Source: Natronococcus sp. AD-5 (lineage in GTDB: Archaea; Halobacteriota; Halobacteria; Halobacteriales; Natrialbaceae). Taken from it: a stretch of DNA of 64,000 nucleotides. How positions within the stretch are numbered: the first letter of the stretch is position 1; each line of letters opens with the position of its first letter. A model generated the notes under the pieces. That model saw nothing but the letters and a program-made list of their open reading frames with translations, did not search any database and was not told where the DNA came from. Shown here piece by piece: positions 9,762-18,087 of the stretch. Made by a program: the position numbers and the translations under genes. The stretch spans positions 2,790,001 to 2,854,000 of the forward strand of contig NZ_CP132294.1 in the NCBI RefSeq assembly GCF_030734285.1. The letters are read 5' to 3'.

Positions 9762-10910
9762 TCATCGTCGACGCCACCACCAGGCGGCGACGAGGACGAG
9801 CACCGCGACGGCGGCGGCGAGCGGGGCGATCGATTCGACGGCCGCCTCGTCGTCGTCCTCGACGATGGACACCGGGACCTGGATCGGATCCGCGCTCGTC
9901 CGCTCGCCCGACGCGGCGTCGTAGGTGAGCGTCACCGCGATGCTGTCGGTCGTCTCGATCGCGCCCTCGGAGGGCTCGAGGCCGAAGCGTACCGTCTCGG
10001 ACTCGCCGGGCTCGAGCGTGCCGACGTAAGCGGAGGGCGACGGGCTCGACAGCGGCGGACCGGTCTCCGCCGTCGCCACGACGTCCGTCGCGGTCTCGTT
10101 GCCCTCGTTCGTGATCCGGACCGCGTAGCTCGACTCGCCGTCGACGGGGACGCGCTCGGAGACGTTCGTCGCCTCGAACTGCAGGGCCTCGTTCACCTCG
10201 ACGGGGACGAGCGTCGGGCCGACGGTGCGGACGACCTCGTCGTCATCGCCGTCATCGTCGTCACCGTTATCGTCGCCGTCGTCACCGTTACCGCCGTCAT
10301 CGTCGTCTTCGACGTACTGGATCGTCGCGAACAGCGGGTACGAACCCGGCGTTACGCGCGCCGCACCGACGTCGACGTCGACCGTCTCGGAGTCGTCCGA
10401 CGACAGCGCCTCGAGGTGGACCGATCGCTGCTGCTGCGGAGCCGAGGGCGAGCCGAAGAACAGCGCCGGGTCGCCGGACCGGAGCGTCACGACGACGTCC
10501 CGAATCTCGTCGTCCGCCTCGTTGTCCACCTCGAACGCGAGCGTCTCGACGCCGGTCGCGGGGACGGATCCGTTCTCGAGAGCGACCGTAACGTCACCGT
10601 CATCTTCGGGCGCCTGCGTCGGCGGTTCGATCGCGTCTCCGGCGCCGGGTTCCGGTTCGTCGTCTTCGAGCGGTGGTGCGTCGTCAGGTGGCGTTTCCCC
10701 GTCCGGTGGCGCATCCTCGTCCTCGCGCGGCGGTTCGGTCGGCGTCTCGTTCCCCATTTCCCCCGCCCGACCGTCGGAATCGTTCTCCTGTGCCGCGATT
10801 CCGGTGAGTCCGCTCGCGCCGACCAGAAGTGCCACGATCAGTAGTAGCGAGAGGGCGGCGATTCCGACGCGTCGCTGGAATCGAGCGCTCGAGTCGGTTC
10901 TCGCCGCCAT
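9762..10910 (-). CDS. Secreted/anchored COG1361-type surface protein
   Basis: 382-aa protein with an N-terminal signal segment (residues 15-38, GIAALSLLLIVALLVGASGL), a low-complexity acidic Pro/Asp/Glu region (about 45-95), two immunoglobulin-like CARDB/NPCBM-type beta domains (EVDNEADDEIRDVVVTLRSG; VRITNEGNETATDVVATAET) and a C-terminal membrane anchor (APLAAAVAVLVLVAAWWWRRR minus the last residues). This is the architecture of COG1361 S-layer-like proteins often encoded beside ABC permeases. It lies antisense between the ATPase and permease genes, so the three genes may form one export module; the protein may be an extracellular accessory subunit. Confidence 0.78.
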   Translation of the reverse strand: MAARTDSSARFQRRVGIAALSLLLIVALLVGASGLTGIAAQENDSDGRAGEMGNETPTEPPREDEDAPPDGETPPDDAPPLEDDEPEPGAGDAIEPPTQAPEDDGDVTVALENGSVPATGVETLAFEVDNEADDEIRDVVVTLRSGDPALFFGSPSAPQQQRSVHLEALSSDDSETVDVDVGAARVTPGSYPLFATIQYVEDDDDGGNGDDGDDNGDDDDGDDDEVVRTVGPTLVPVEVNEALQFEATNVSERVPVDGESSYAVRITNEGNETATDVVATAETGPPLSSPSPSAYVGTLEPGESETVRFGLEPSEGAIETTDSIAVTLTYDAASGERTSADPIQVPVSIVEDDDEAAVESIAPLAAAVAVLVLVAAWWWRRR

Positions 10911-11080
10911 ACGACCGACGACGAGGCGGTGCCCGTCGATAAGCGGACGTGGCCGTTCCGATCGATAAGGGCGGGCTACTTCGATTTCGATCGACTAACG
11001 GCCCGTTATCGCCTCGACGCCGCGGGCGGCGGGTCGCAGCTATATGTGGCGGGCTCCCGTTAGCACGGGCCGACGATCGA

Positions 11081-11881
11081 ATGCTCGAGATAACCGCCTT
11101 CGAAGCCCGCCGGCGGCTGCGCGGCACGCTGTTTCTGTCGGCCGCGTTTCTCGCGCTGATCGCGCTGACCGTCGGTCTCTTCCCGTCGATTCAGGAGGCG
11201 GGCGTCGACTTCGACGCCTACCTCGAGACGCTGCCGCCGGAGGCTTCCCGCGCGTTCGTCGGGAGCGTGACCACGCTGACGACGATCGAGGGCTACCTGG
11301 TTTCGCAACTGTACCAGTTCGCCTGGGTGATCCTGCTCGCGAACTACTACGCGTACGCCGCGGCCTCGACGGTCGCGGCCGAGATCGAACGGGGGACGGT
11401 CGACGTGATGCTCTCGCTTCCCGTCTCGCGGAGTCGCTTCGTCGTCGGCAAGTTCCTCGCGCTCGTGCCGAGCGTCCTGCTCGTCAACGCGATCACGTTT
11501 CTCGGGGTGTACGTCGGAGTCGTGTTTGTCGGCGAGTCGATCGACGTGGTGGACCTGTTCGCCGTCCACGCCTACTCGGTCGTCTACCTGCTGGCCTGTG
11601 CGGGGATCGGGGTGCTCGCGTCGGTGGGCGTCAGCTCGATCCGGCGCGCACAGACCGCCGCCGTCGGCGCGGTCTTCGGCACCTTCCTGCTCGATTCGCT
11701 CACCTTCGACACCGACTACGAGTGGCTCGGGGACGTCGCACCCTCGCGGTACTTCGATCCGGGCGAGATCCTCGCCGAGGGAGAGATCGCGTGGGGCGAC
11801 CTCGCGATCCTCGCGGTCGCCGTCGCCGTCCTGCTCGTCGTCAGCGCGGAGTACTTCGAGCGGCGGGACCTCGCGGACTGA
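11081..11881 (+). CDS. ABC transporter permease (ABC-2 type)
   Basis: 266-aa membrane protein with six predicted helices. It opens MLEITAFEARRRLRGTLFLS, typical of ABC-2 permeases related to copper-processing NosY and antibiotic exporters, and carries the cytoplasmic motif EIERGTVDVMLSLPVSRSRFVVGK. The start is placed at this Met because upstream in-frame residues are Arg-rich and non-membrane. Its partner is likely the ATPase at 8755-9729. Confidence 0.88.
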   Translation: MLEITAFEARRRLRGTLFLSAAFLALIALTVGLFPSIQEAGVDFDAYLETLPPEASRAFVGSVTTLTTIEGYLVSQLYQFAWVILLANYYAYAAASTVAAEIERGTVDVMLSLPVSRSRFVVGKFLALVPSVLLVNAITFLGVYVGVVFVGESIDVVDLFAVHAYSVVYLLACAGIGVLASVGVSSIRRAQTAAVGAVFGTFLLDSLTFDTDYEWLGDVAPSRYFDPGEILAEGEIAWGDLAILAVAVAVLLVVSAEYFERRDLAD

Positions 11882-11938
11882 GCGGGTCGCCCGTCCGAAC
11901 GGAAAGCGACTTGCAGTCCGCGCCGGGAGGAACGGTCG

Positions 11939-12145
11939 ATGACCGAAAACTCGGAGGATGACCGGTGTCGGATGACGGGATGTACCCGACCCGCCGAGCG
12001 GACGGTGACGTTCGAGCGGCGCGAGGATATCGCCGTCTGCGACGCCCACTACAAACGTACCGTCGCGATCAAGTACGGCGTGTTGGTCGGGATCTCGGTC
12101 GTCCTCGCGGGGCTCGCGCTGGCCGCTCGCTGGCTCGTCGTCTGA
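11939..12145 (+). CDS. Small Cys/His membrane protein (68 aa)
   Basis: 68 residues. The N-terminal half has C9, C14, C35 and H38 (CRMTGC...CDAHY), a probable zinc-binding knuckle facing the cytoplasm; residues 45-66 form one transmembrane helix (YGVLVGISVVLAGLALAARW). Follows the permease by 57 nt on the same strand and could be co-transcribed. No known function. Confidence 0.7.
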   Translation: MTENSEDDRCRMTGCTRPAERTVTFERREDIAVCDAHYKRTVAIKYGVLVGISVVLAGLALAARWLVV

Positions 12146-12226
12146 GCGGCTCGACCGCCGATCGTCACCCGTCGGACGAGCAGTACTGGGGGAAGGTTTC
12201 TGAGTGCTGGCGACCTACGTCCGAGT

Positions 12227-13270
12227 ATGACGACGATCTACGCCGCGATGCGGGATCGACTGCTCGTCTGCACCGCCGACGCCGACGAGGGCTGGGAGAC
12301 GACCGAACGCCTCGAGGGTCACGACCTCGAGTGCGTCGCCGCCTCATCGGAGGCTCCGGAGCGCGTCTTCGTCGGGACGTTCGAGAGCGGTTTCTTTCGC
12401 TCGACGGACGGCGGCGACTCGTTCGAGCCCCTCGAGACGACCTTCGCGACCGAACTCGAGGAGGGGTACGGCGACGCCGAGAACGTCGAGAGCGACGCCG
12501 TGATGTCGGCGACGATCAGCCCGCACGATCCCGACGTCGTCTACGCCGGGACCGAACCCAGCCGCGTCTACCGCTCCGACGACGGCGGCGACTCCTGGAC
12601 GCACCTCGAGGGACTCGTCGACCTCCCCTCGGCCGACGAGTGGTTCTTCCCGCCGCGGCCGCACACCCACCACGTCCGCTGGCTCGAGGTCGATCCCTTC
12701 GATCCCGATCGGCTCTACGTCGGCATCGAGGCCGGCGCGTTCGTCCTCAGTACGGACGGCGGCGAGCGCTGGCGGGAGCGGCCGTCGGGGGCGCGCCTGG
12801 ACAACCACAGCCTGGCGACCCACGCCGACCGCGAGGGGCTCGTCTACTCGGCTGCCGGCGACGGCTTCGCCGTCTCCGCCGACGGCGGCGAGTCGTGGAA
12901 CCACCCGCAGGACGGCCTCGAGCGCCGGTACTGCTGGAGCGTCGCGCCCGATCCCGGCGACCCGGGATCGGTGCTCGTCTCGAGCGCCAGCGGCGCGAGG
13001 TCGGCTCACACGGCCGGTTCGGCGGAGTCGTACGTCTACCGAAAGGCGGGTGACGCGGCCTGGGAACGTCTCGACGGCAACGGTCTCCCGACGGGCGAGG
13101 GCGTCGTCCGCGCCGTCTTCGCAGCCGGCGCCGACGCCGGCGTCGTCTACGGCGCGAACAACCGGGGCCTGTTCGCGACGCGTGACTTCGGCGACTCGTG
13201 GGAGCGCGTGGAGATCGACTGGCCGGAGGGGCTCGAGGCGCAGGCGCCGCGCGGGCTGGTCGTCGTCTAA
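12227..13270 (+). CDS. BNR/Asp-box beta-propeller protein
   Basis: 347-aa soluble protein with no signal peptide. Five Asp-box repeats (S/T-x-D-x-G-x-x-W/F) are visible: STDGGDSFEPLE, RSDDGGDSWTHLEG, STDGGERWRERPSG, SADGGESWNHPQDG and TRDFGDSWERVEI, about 55-70 residues apart, forming the sialidase/VPS10-type propeller. The sialidase catalytic Arg triad is not evident, so an enzymatic role is doubtful; intracellular homologues are annotated as glycosyl hydrolase-like without proof. The stop codon is immediately followed by the decayed isomerase. Confidence 0.82.
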   Translation: MTTIYAAMRDRLLVCTADADEGWETTERLEGHDLECVAASSEAPERVFVGTFESGFFRSTDGGDSFEPLETTFATELEEGYGDAENVESDAVMSATISPHDPDVVYAGTEPSRVYRSDDGGDSWTHLEGLVDLPSADEWFFPPRPHTHHVRWLEVDPFDPDRLYVGIEAGAFVLSTDGGERWRERPSGARLDNHSLATHADREGLVYSAAGDGFAVSADGGESWNHPQDGLERRYCWSVAPDPGDPGSVLVSSASGARSAHTAGSAESYVYRKAGDAAWERLDGNGLPTGEGVVRAVFAAGADAGVVYGANNRGLFATRDFGDSWERVEIDWPEGLEAQAPRGLVVV

Positions 13271-13833
13271 CTCCCGAATCGAAACGAGAGACGCTGCTCC
13301 AGACGGGGATCGACGTCGTCGTTCACCTGCCGTTTAGCGTCGATCCCGGCTCTCCCTTCGCGCCCGTCGGGGAGGGCGCCGTCGACGAACTCGTCGCGGG
13401 AATGGATCTCGCCTCGAAACTCGGCGCCGAGCGCGTCGTGTTCCACCCGTCCTCGGACGCCCGGGAACGCGGGTGAACCGCGGACGAGCGCCGCGAGTTC
13501 GTCCACGCGGGACTCGACGATCTGATCCCCGCGGCCCGCGATCGCGGGCTCGAGCCGTGCGTCGAGAACGTCGCCGGGATGAACGAGGCCGAAATGGGGA
13601 GGTGTTCGTCGCGATCGCTTCGGGTGTCGACCAGGTGAAGGTGGCCGATCCGCTCGGCGTGCGCTCGACAGAACCTCCCCGTCGGGATGGGGACCCTCGA
13701 TTTCGAGCCGGCGTTCGCGGGGCTCGCCGACGCCGGCTGGTCCGGGACGGCCACGCTCGAGATCGCGACGCTCGATTACGAGACGATAGCGCTCGGGAAG
13801 CGTCGCGTCGAGGGGCTGGTCGGCTCGAGGTGA
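13271..13833 (+). pseudogene. Sugar phosphate isomerase/epimerase (xylose isomerase-like TIM barrel), rearranged
   Basis: Remains of a TIM-barrel isomerase. The first recognisable residues are SKRETLLQTGIDVVVHLPF, so roughly the first 60 residues are missing. An in-frame TGA at 13474 interrupts ARERG-TADERREF. After the metal-site strand CVENV about 35 residues of the usual barrel appear deleted. Then comes a 69-nt segment whose coding sense lies on the opposite strand (RIGHLHLVDTRSDRDEHLP, with the family's H-x-H/D metal-binding pattern), after which the sense returns with VGMGTLDFEPAF and GKRRVEGLVGSR-stop. No start codon remains. Confidence 0.82.
13596..13680. repeat. 8-bp inverted repeat flanking an inverted 69-bp segment
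   Basis: GGGGAGGT (13596-13603) and its exact reverse complement ACCTCCCC (13673-13680) enclose 69 nt. Reversing the enclosed segment joins codons in frame on both sides (NEAEMGR + FCRAHAERIGHLHLVDTRSD... + HLPVGMG), giving uninterrupted coding sequence. The arms extend imperfectly by one more matching base after one mismatch. Confidence 0.85.
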
Positions 13834-14097
13834 CCGACCGTCGAATCGATCGCTCGGGACGAGACGCGAATTCGAGTCGATCGGTTCTTCACGAAGAATC
13901 GCTCGTAGACGAGTTGTCCGGGAAGAGCGGTCGTCCGAACGCCGCCGCGTTCGGCCTTTCGGGGAGTCGCGTCGACCGCGACCCGACGAGTTTCCGACGA
14001 GTCCGGCTTCGTCCGACCATCTCGTCCCTGCTAACGCCACCTCTATACATTCGACACGCTCAATAATTTTATATTGTTTCACGATTGTTATTTAGTC

Positions 14098-16227
14098 GTG
14101 TCGCGCAATATCCCCCGTCGAACGTTCCTGACCGCCGCGACGGCGGCCGTCGGCGGTACGACGGTCGTAGACTCGATCGAACTCGTCGCAGCCGAATCCG
14201 GTTCCGTCGGCGATTGCGACGCCGATCCCGTCCCGGATCTGGTGTTCAACGAGACCTCGAGTCTGCTTGACGCGAACTACGACCGGCTGAAAGACGACGA
14301 GATCGTCTTCGTCTTCAGCGAGGGGACGGCCGACGCCGGCAGCTACGACGACGAGGAAGTGCCGCTGTGGGCCAAAGACGGCACGATCTACGGCAGCGGA
14401 TCGCTGCTCGTCGACGACGACGAGGACAACGGTCTCGACTACGGGCAGGATGCGGTCCTCCTGAACGTCGTCGACTCGTACGCAGACGGGTCCGGTCACA
14501 TCGTCTACGACGAGTCTGCCGGCCAGGAGTACACCCTTCACGGCCGCTTCTCGAAGTTCCGGGACTGGGTCCGGGAGAACGGGTACTCGATCGAGGCGAG
14601 TTCGGACCTCGCCGAAGGCCTCGTCGACGCGGACGCGCTGCTGGTCACCCTTCCCGGCGAGGAGCACGCGGCCGATCAGGTCGACGCGATCCGGGAGTTC
14701 GCCGCCGACGGGAACCCGGTGTTCCTGTTCAACGAGGCCGCCTCCTGGGACACGGACGTCCTCAACTCCCTCGCGGAACGGCTCGAGCTCGCCTACCGGT
14801 TCGCCGAGGACGAGGTCACCGACGAGCCGGGCTGGGAGTGGGACGACTGGCCGATCACCGGCAACTACGACGACGAGACGTATCCCGAGTACTTCGAGAA
14901 TCGGGAGGGAATCGGCTTCGAACCCGGAACCGAGTACGCCGCCGAGGTCGTCGAGGTCGTCGACGCCGACACGTTCGACGTCCGAATCACCGGCGGCTAC
15001 CACGACGGCGAGGAAGAGCGCGTCCGCCATTTAGGCGTAGATACTCCGGAGACCGGAAGCGCCGACAATAATCCCGACGAGTGGATCGGGATCGAGGACG
15101 AGAAGTGGCTCGACGACTGGGGGAGCGAAGCCGCCGCCTACGCCGAAGACAGCTTCGATGCGGGGGACGCGATCACGTTCTGGGTCGACGAGCGTGAGTT
15201 TCCCCGCGGTAACTACGGCCGACTGCTCGCGTACCACACCTATCCCGAGGACGGCGACGACGCCGACGTCACCTACAACCGCGACCTGATCGAGAAGGGG
15301 TACGCGAAGCCCTACGACACCTCCTTCTCGGAGCACGACCGGCACACCGAGGCGTTCCGGTCGGCCCGCGAGAACGACCGCCGCGTCTGGGCGGAGAGCG
15401 ATCCCGACGCGACCGAAGAGCGGTGGAACCGCGACGTCGAGACCCTCGCGTTCCGGAAGCCGACGAGTGTCGTCACCGTCGACGAGCAACTCGAGAGTCA
15501 CCGAACCGCCGTCTGGGCCGAGCCCTCGGCCGAGCAGGACCTCGGCGACGACGGGATCGCCTACGACGGCGATATTCCGCTCGTCGGCGTCGATTCGGCG
15601 AACCGGATCGCGCTCGTCGGCGGGCTGATGAACGCCGACGCGTTCGAGGACGGCGACGACGAGAACTTCGTCTTCAACGCGAACCTCGCCGACGAACTCT
15701 CGGACGTCGGCCACGACGACCGCTACCTCATCGAGGGCGGTCACGGTCAGTTCGATGTCTCCTACGACTTCGGCAAGGAGGGCAAGGAGACGTTCCTGCG
15801 CTTCCTCGAGGGACTCGACGGGATGGAGTTCCAGGGGATCAACGCGCTGACCGAGGAGTACCTCAACACCGACGAGGGGCACGCCATCGTCATCACGCCG
15901 CCGGCCGGCCGGTTCTGCTACACGGACGCGGAAATCGGCCAGCTTCGGCAGTTCCGCGACGACGGCGGCGCCGTCGTCCTGCGGACCAGCCGAGGCGTCG
16001 ATCCGGAATCGACCGCGATTCTCGACGAGCTGGCCGCGGCGCTCGGGACCGATCTCCGGTTCAACGACGACGCGGTCACCGACTCCGACAGCAACAAGGG
16101 CGGCGCGGACGAGCCCGAAACGTCGAACTTCAACGTCGACCGCGACCTCTTCGAGGCGTACGACCACGACGGACCCACCGGCGACGGTGACGACGATGAC
16201 GACTGCCACCCGCCGGGGCAGTGTTGA
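14098..16227 (+). CDS. Secreted protein with internal thermonuclease (SNase-like) domain
   Basis: 709-aa protein starting at GTG with a Tat-type signal (MSRNIPRRTFLTAATAAVGG). Residues ~45-270 resemble a glutamine-amidotransferase/DUF4350-like fold (VFVFSEGT, DALLVTLPGEEH, GNPVFLFNEA). Residues ~280-430 are a staphylococcal-nuclease domain: VVDADTFDVRI, RVRHLGVDTPETG (catalytic Arg and Glu) and NYGRLLAYH (second catalytic Arg). Residues ~455-690 return to the first fold (RIALVGGLMNAD, HAIVITPPAGRF, FRDDGGAVVLRTSR). The tail is Asp-rich with a final C-x6-C. Likely an extracellular nuclease using Ca. A TTG 24 nt upstream is a less likely start. AT-rich promoter DNA precedes it. Confidence 0.85.
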   Translation: MSRNIPRRTFLTAATAAVGGTTVVDSIELVAAESGSVGDCDADPVPDLVFNETSSLLDANYDRLKDDEIVFVFSEGTADAGSYDDEEVPLWAKDGTIYGSGSLLVDDDEDNGLDYGQDAVLLNVVDSYADGSGHIVYDESAGQEYTLHGRFSKFRDWVRENGYSIEASSDLAEGLVDADALLVTLPGEEHAADQVDAIREFAADGNPVFLFNEAASWDTDVLNSLAERLELAYRFAEDEVTDEPGWEWDDWPITGNYDDETYPEYFENREGIGFEPGTEYAAEVVEVVDADTFDVRITGGYHDGEEERVRHLGVDTPETGSADNNPDEWIGIEDEKWLDDWGSEAAAYAEDSFDAGDAITFWVDEREFPRGNYGRLLAYHTYPEDGDDADVTYNRDLIEKGYAKPYDTSFSEHDRHTEAFRSARENDRRVWAESDPDATEERWNRDVETLAFRKPTSVVTVDEQLESHRTAVWAEPSAEQDLGDDGIAYDGDIPLVGVDSANRIALVGGLMNADAFEDGDDENFVFNANLADELSDVGHDDRYLIEGGHGQFDVSYDFGKEGKETFLRFLEGLDGMEFQGINALTEEYLNTDEGHAIVITPPAGRFCYTDAEIGQLRQFRDDGGAVVLRTSRGVDPESTAILDELAAALGTDLRFNDDAVTDSDSNKGGADEPETSNFNVDRDLFEAYDHDGPTGDGDDDDDCHPPGQC

Positions 16228-16319
16228 GCGGGGAATTAGCGTGACCCTCCGAGACGTCAATCTCGAGAGGCCCAGCCCGGAGAACTGAACGGCGCCGCGT
16301 GGTTCGCCGATCCGTCCGC

Positions 16320-17294
16320 TCAGGAGCGACCGGATCCGGCGACCGAGCGGTTGCTCGAGGGGTGGGATTCGACGGAGAGCCACTCGTAGAGGAGCTGTTT
16401 GGTCGCCTCGCTCGTCCGGACGCCGTCGTGGTCGGTCTCGAGCACGACGTTCTCCGCGCCCTCGAGCACCGGGCTCTCCGGACGAACGAGGAAGAACTCG
16501 TCGTAGCGGCCGCGGATCGTGTAGTAGTCGATCGCGCCGTCGTTCGGCGTCTCGTCGGGCGCGTTGAGTTCGTACAGCGGCTCGCCCGGCGTATCCGCAC
16601 AGGAATGGGAGATGAACCGACAGACCCGGCTCGTCCCCGGCCCTTCCTCGCAGCCGGGCCCGCAGGTCCAGGTGCCGTGGTTCGCGCCCGCGAGGCCGAC
16701 GACGGTCTCGACGCGGTCGTAGCGATCGGGGTGCTCGTCGAGGCCGTCCATCCAGTACCGCAGGCCCGTCACGCCGAGGCTGTGGCCGACCACCTGGACG
16801 CTGTCGGCACCGGTGTACTCGAGGACGTTGTCGACGAACGCGTCCAGTTGCGCGCGCATCTCCTCGTGACTGGCGCCCTCGCGGCCGAAGGTGATCGCCC
16901 AGAGGTCGTCGCCGGCGAAGCCGCGCTCGAGGAGGAAGTCGGCGTGCTCGAGGAAGTCGCAGGCGTCGCGGGTGTTGCCGTGGGCGAAGACGACGGGCGC
17001 GTGTTCGAGGCCGGGATCGGTGCCGTGGAACTCGTGGCCGCCCCAGCCGCCGTAGCCGTCGGTGTCGAACGGTAACTGCGAGTCGTCGGTCCGGTCCCGC
17101 TCGCAGGGGTCGCCGGTTCCGACCTGGAGTCCCGCGAGGTCGTCGTCCGCCTCGAGGGTGTCGGCGGCGGTGGCGGTTCCGGTTCCCGCGACGCCGACGG
17201 CGGTTGCCGCTCCCAGCGCGCCGAGGATGCGGCGCCGGCACGGTCTCGACGGCACGTCCGGTTCGGTCTCGTCTCCGCGCTCGTCCTGTCGCAT
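16320..17294 (-). CDS. Secreted alpha/beta hydrolase, lipase-like
   Basis: 324-aa protein with a Tat-type signal (PCRRRILGALGAATAVGVAG). The mature part is an alpha/beta hydrolase: oxyanion-hole segment PVVFAHGNT, nucleophile elbow VVGHSLGVTG (Ser about residue 165), and a late D/H pair (ETDHDGVRTS). Four Cys in TWTCGPGCEEG...CRFISHSC suggest disulfides, consistent with secretion. It resembles bacterial class-2 lipases and extracellular esterases acting on acyl esters. The start is at MRQDERGDE; the earlier in-frame TTG is unlikely. It converges with the nuclease gene. Confidence 0.88.
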   Translation of the reverse strand: MRQDERGDETEPDVPSRPCRRRILGALGAATAVGVAGTGTATAADTLEADDDLAGLQVGTGDPCERDRTDDSQLPFDTDGYGGWGGHEFHGTDPGLEHAPVVFAHGNTRDACDFLEHADFLLERGFAGDDLWAITFGREGASHEEMRAQLDAFVDNVLEYTGADSVQVVGHSLGVTGLRYWMDGLDEHPDRYDRVETVVGLAGANHGTWTCGPGCEEGPGTSRVCRFISHSCADTPGEPLYELNAPDETPNDGAIDYYTIRGRYDEFFLVRPESPVLEGAENVVLETDHDGVRTSEATKQLLYEWLSVESHPSSNRSVAGSGRS

Positions 17295-17509
17295 GTACTG
17301 ACGGTCCAACGGACTGGTCCTAAACCGTTGTCCCGAGGCGACGCGGCGGTGCGACGGCTGCGCCGGACGGCTCGGCGCAGCGACCGTCGCCGCCGAAAAC
17401 TCGGCCTCGAGACGTCGACGGACGGCCCGTTCGAGCGAGCGGCCGGCGTCACCCGCTTCGAAATCCTTTTAGGCGCTACACGGGGATAGTAGGGTAACTG
17501 AGTGATATC

Positions 17510-17827
17510 ATGGACGTCGACATCATCTCCGAGGAGGAGAACCCCATGTTGCACCGCACGGACGTCACGTTCGAACTGGTCCACGAGGACGCCACGCCCT
17601 CCCGCCTGCAGGTGCGTGACAGCCTCGCCGCGAAGCTGAACAAGGACGCCGACGAGGTCGTCATCCGCCAGCTCGACACCAAGTTCGGGATGCGCAAGAC
17701 CGTCGGCCAGGCCAAGGTCTACGAGACGGCCGACGACGCCCGCGACGTCGAGCAGGACCACATGCTCGAGCGCAACAAGATCGGCGCCGACGAGGCCGAG
17801 GCGGAAGCCGAAGCGGAGGAAGCGTAA
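17510..17827 (+). CDS. rps24e: 30S ribosomal protein S24e
   Basis: 105-aa protein with the S24e fold: MDVDIISEEENPMLHRTDVTFEL at the start, then RLQVRDSLAAKLN, VVIRQLDTKFGMRKTVGQAKVY and a C-terminal acidic Glu/Ala tail typical of halophiles. It is followed directly (0 nt gap) by rps27ae and then kae1-bud32, an order conserved in archaea. Confidence 0.97.
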   Translation: MDVDIISEEENPMLHRTDVTFELVHEDATPSRLQVRDSLAAKLNKDADEVVIRQLDTKFGMRKTVGQAKVYETADDARDVEQDHMLERNKIGADEAEAEAEAEEA

Positions 17828-17962
17828 ATGGCTCGCTACGAACTCTACGGCGACGACGGGAGCACGGAACGCGAACAGTGTCCCCGCTGCGGCGACACCT
17901 TCCTCGCCGACCACGGCGACCGCACGCACTGCGGCAAGTGCGGATACACCGAGTGGGAGTAG
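17828..17962 (+). CDS. rps27ae: 30S ribosomal protein S27ae
   Basis: 44-aa zinc-ribbon ribosomal protein: [11 protein letters not shown], then [27 protein letters not shown], with the four zinc-ligand Cys (C-x2-C and C-x2-C). The start ATG follows the S24e stop codon with no gap, so the two are translationally coupled. Confidence 0.96.
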   Translation: MARYELYGDDGSTEREQCPRCGDTFLADHGDRTHCGKCGYTEWE

Positions 17963-17964
17963 GA

Positions 17965-17993
17965 CGATGCGCCGAGCGGAGCGAGGGGCATCG
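17965..17993 (+). repeat. Stem-loop / palindromic element after rps27ae
   Basis: CGATGC and GCATCG pair across 17 nt directly after the rps27ae stop. The interior GCCGAGCGGAGCGAGG matches 15 of 16 bases of GCCGAGCGCAGCGAGG inside mutS (43071-43086), so this looks like a dispersed haloarchaeal palindromic element. It might act as a processing or termination signal before kae1-bud32; that is inference. Confidence 0.45.
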
Positions 17994-18087
17994 CGGAAAA
18001 GCGAACGGACGCGAAGCGCCCGTGAGCGCGTAACGCCGCCGCTCGCTTCCCGCCGCGTACTCGCGTAGCGAACACGAACCACGAGCA

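Noticed and set aside
10230-10320. Repeated GTCATCGTC-type triplets, looked at as a possible tandem repeat or CRISPR-like array
   Set aside because: They encode a poly-Asp/Gly stretch in the surface protein; no spacers or direct repeats of constant length.
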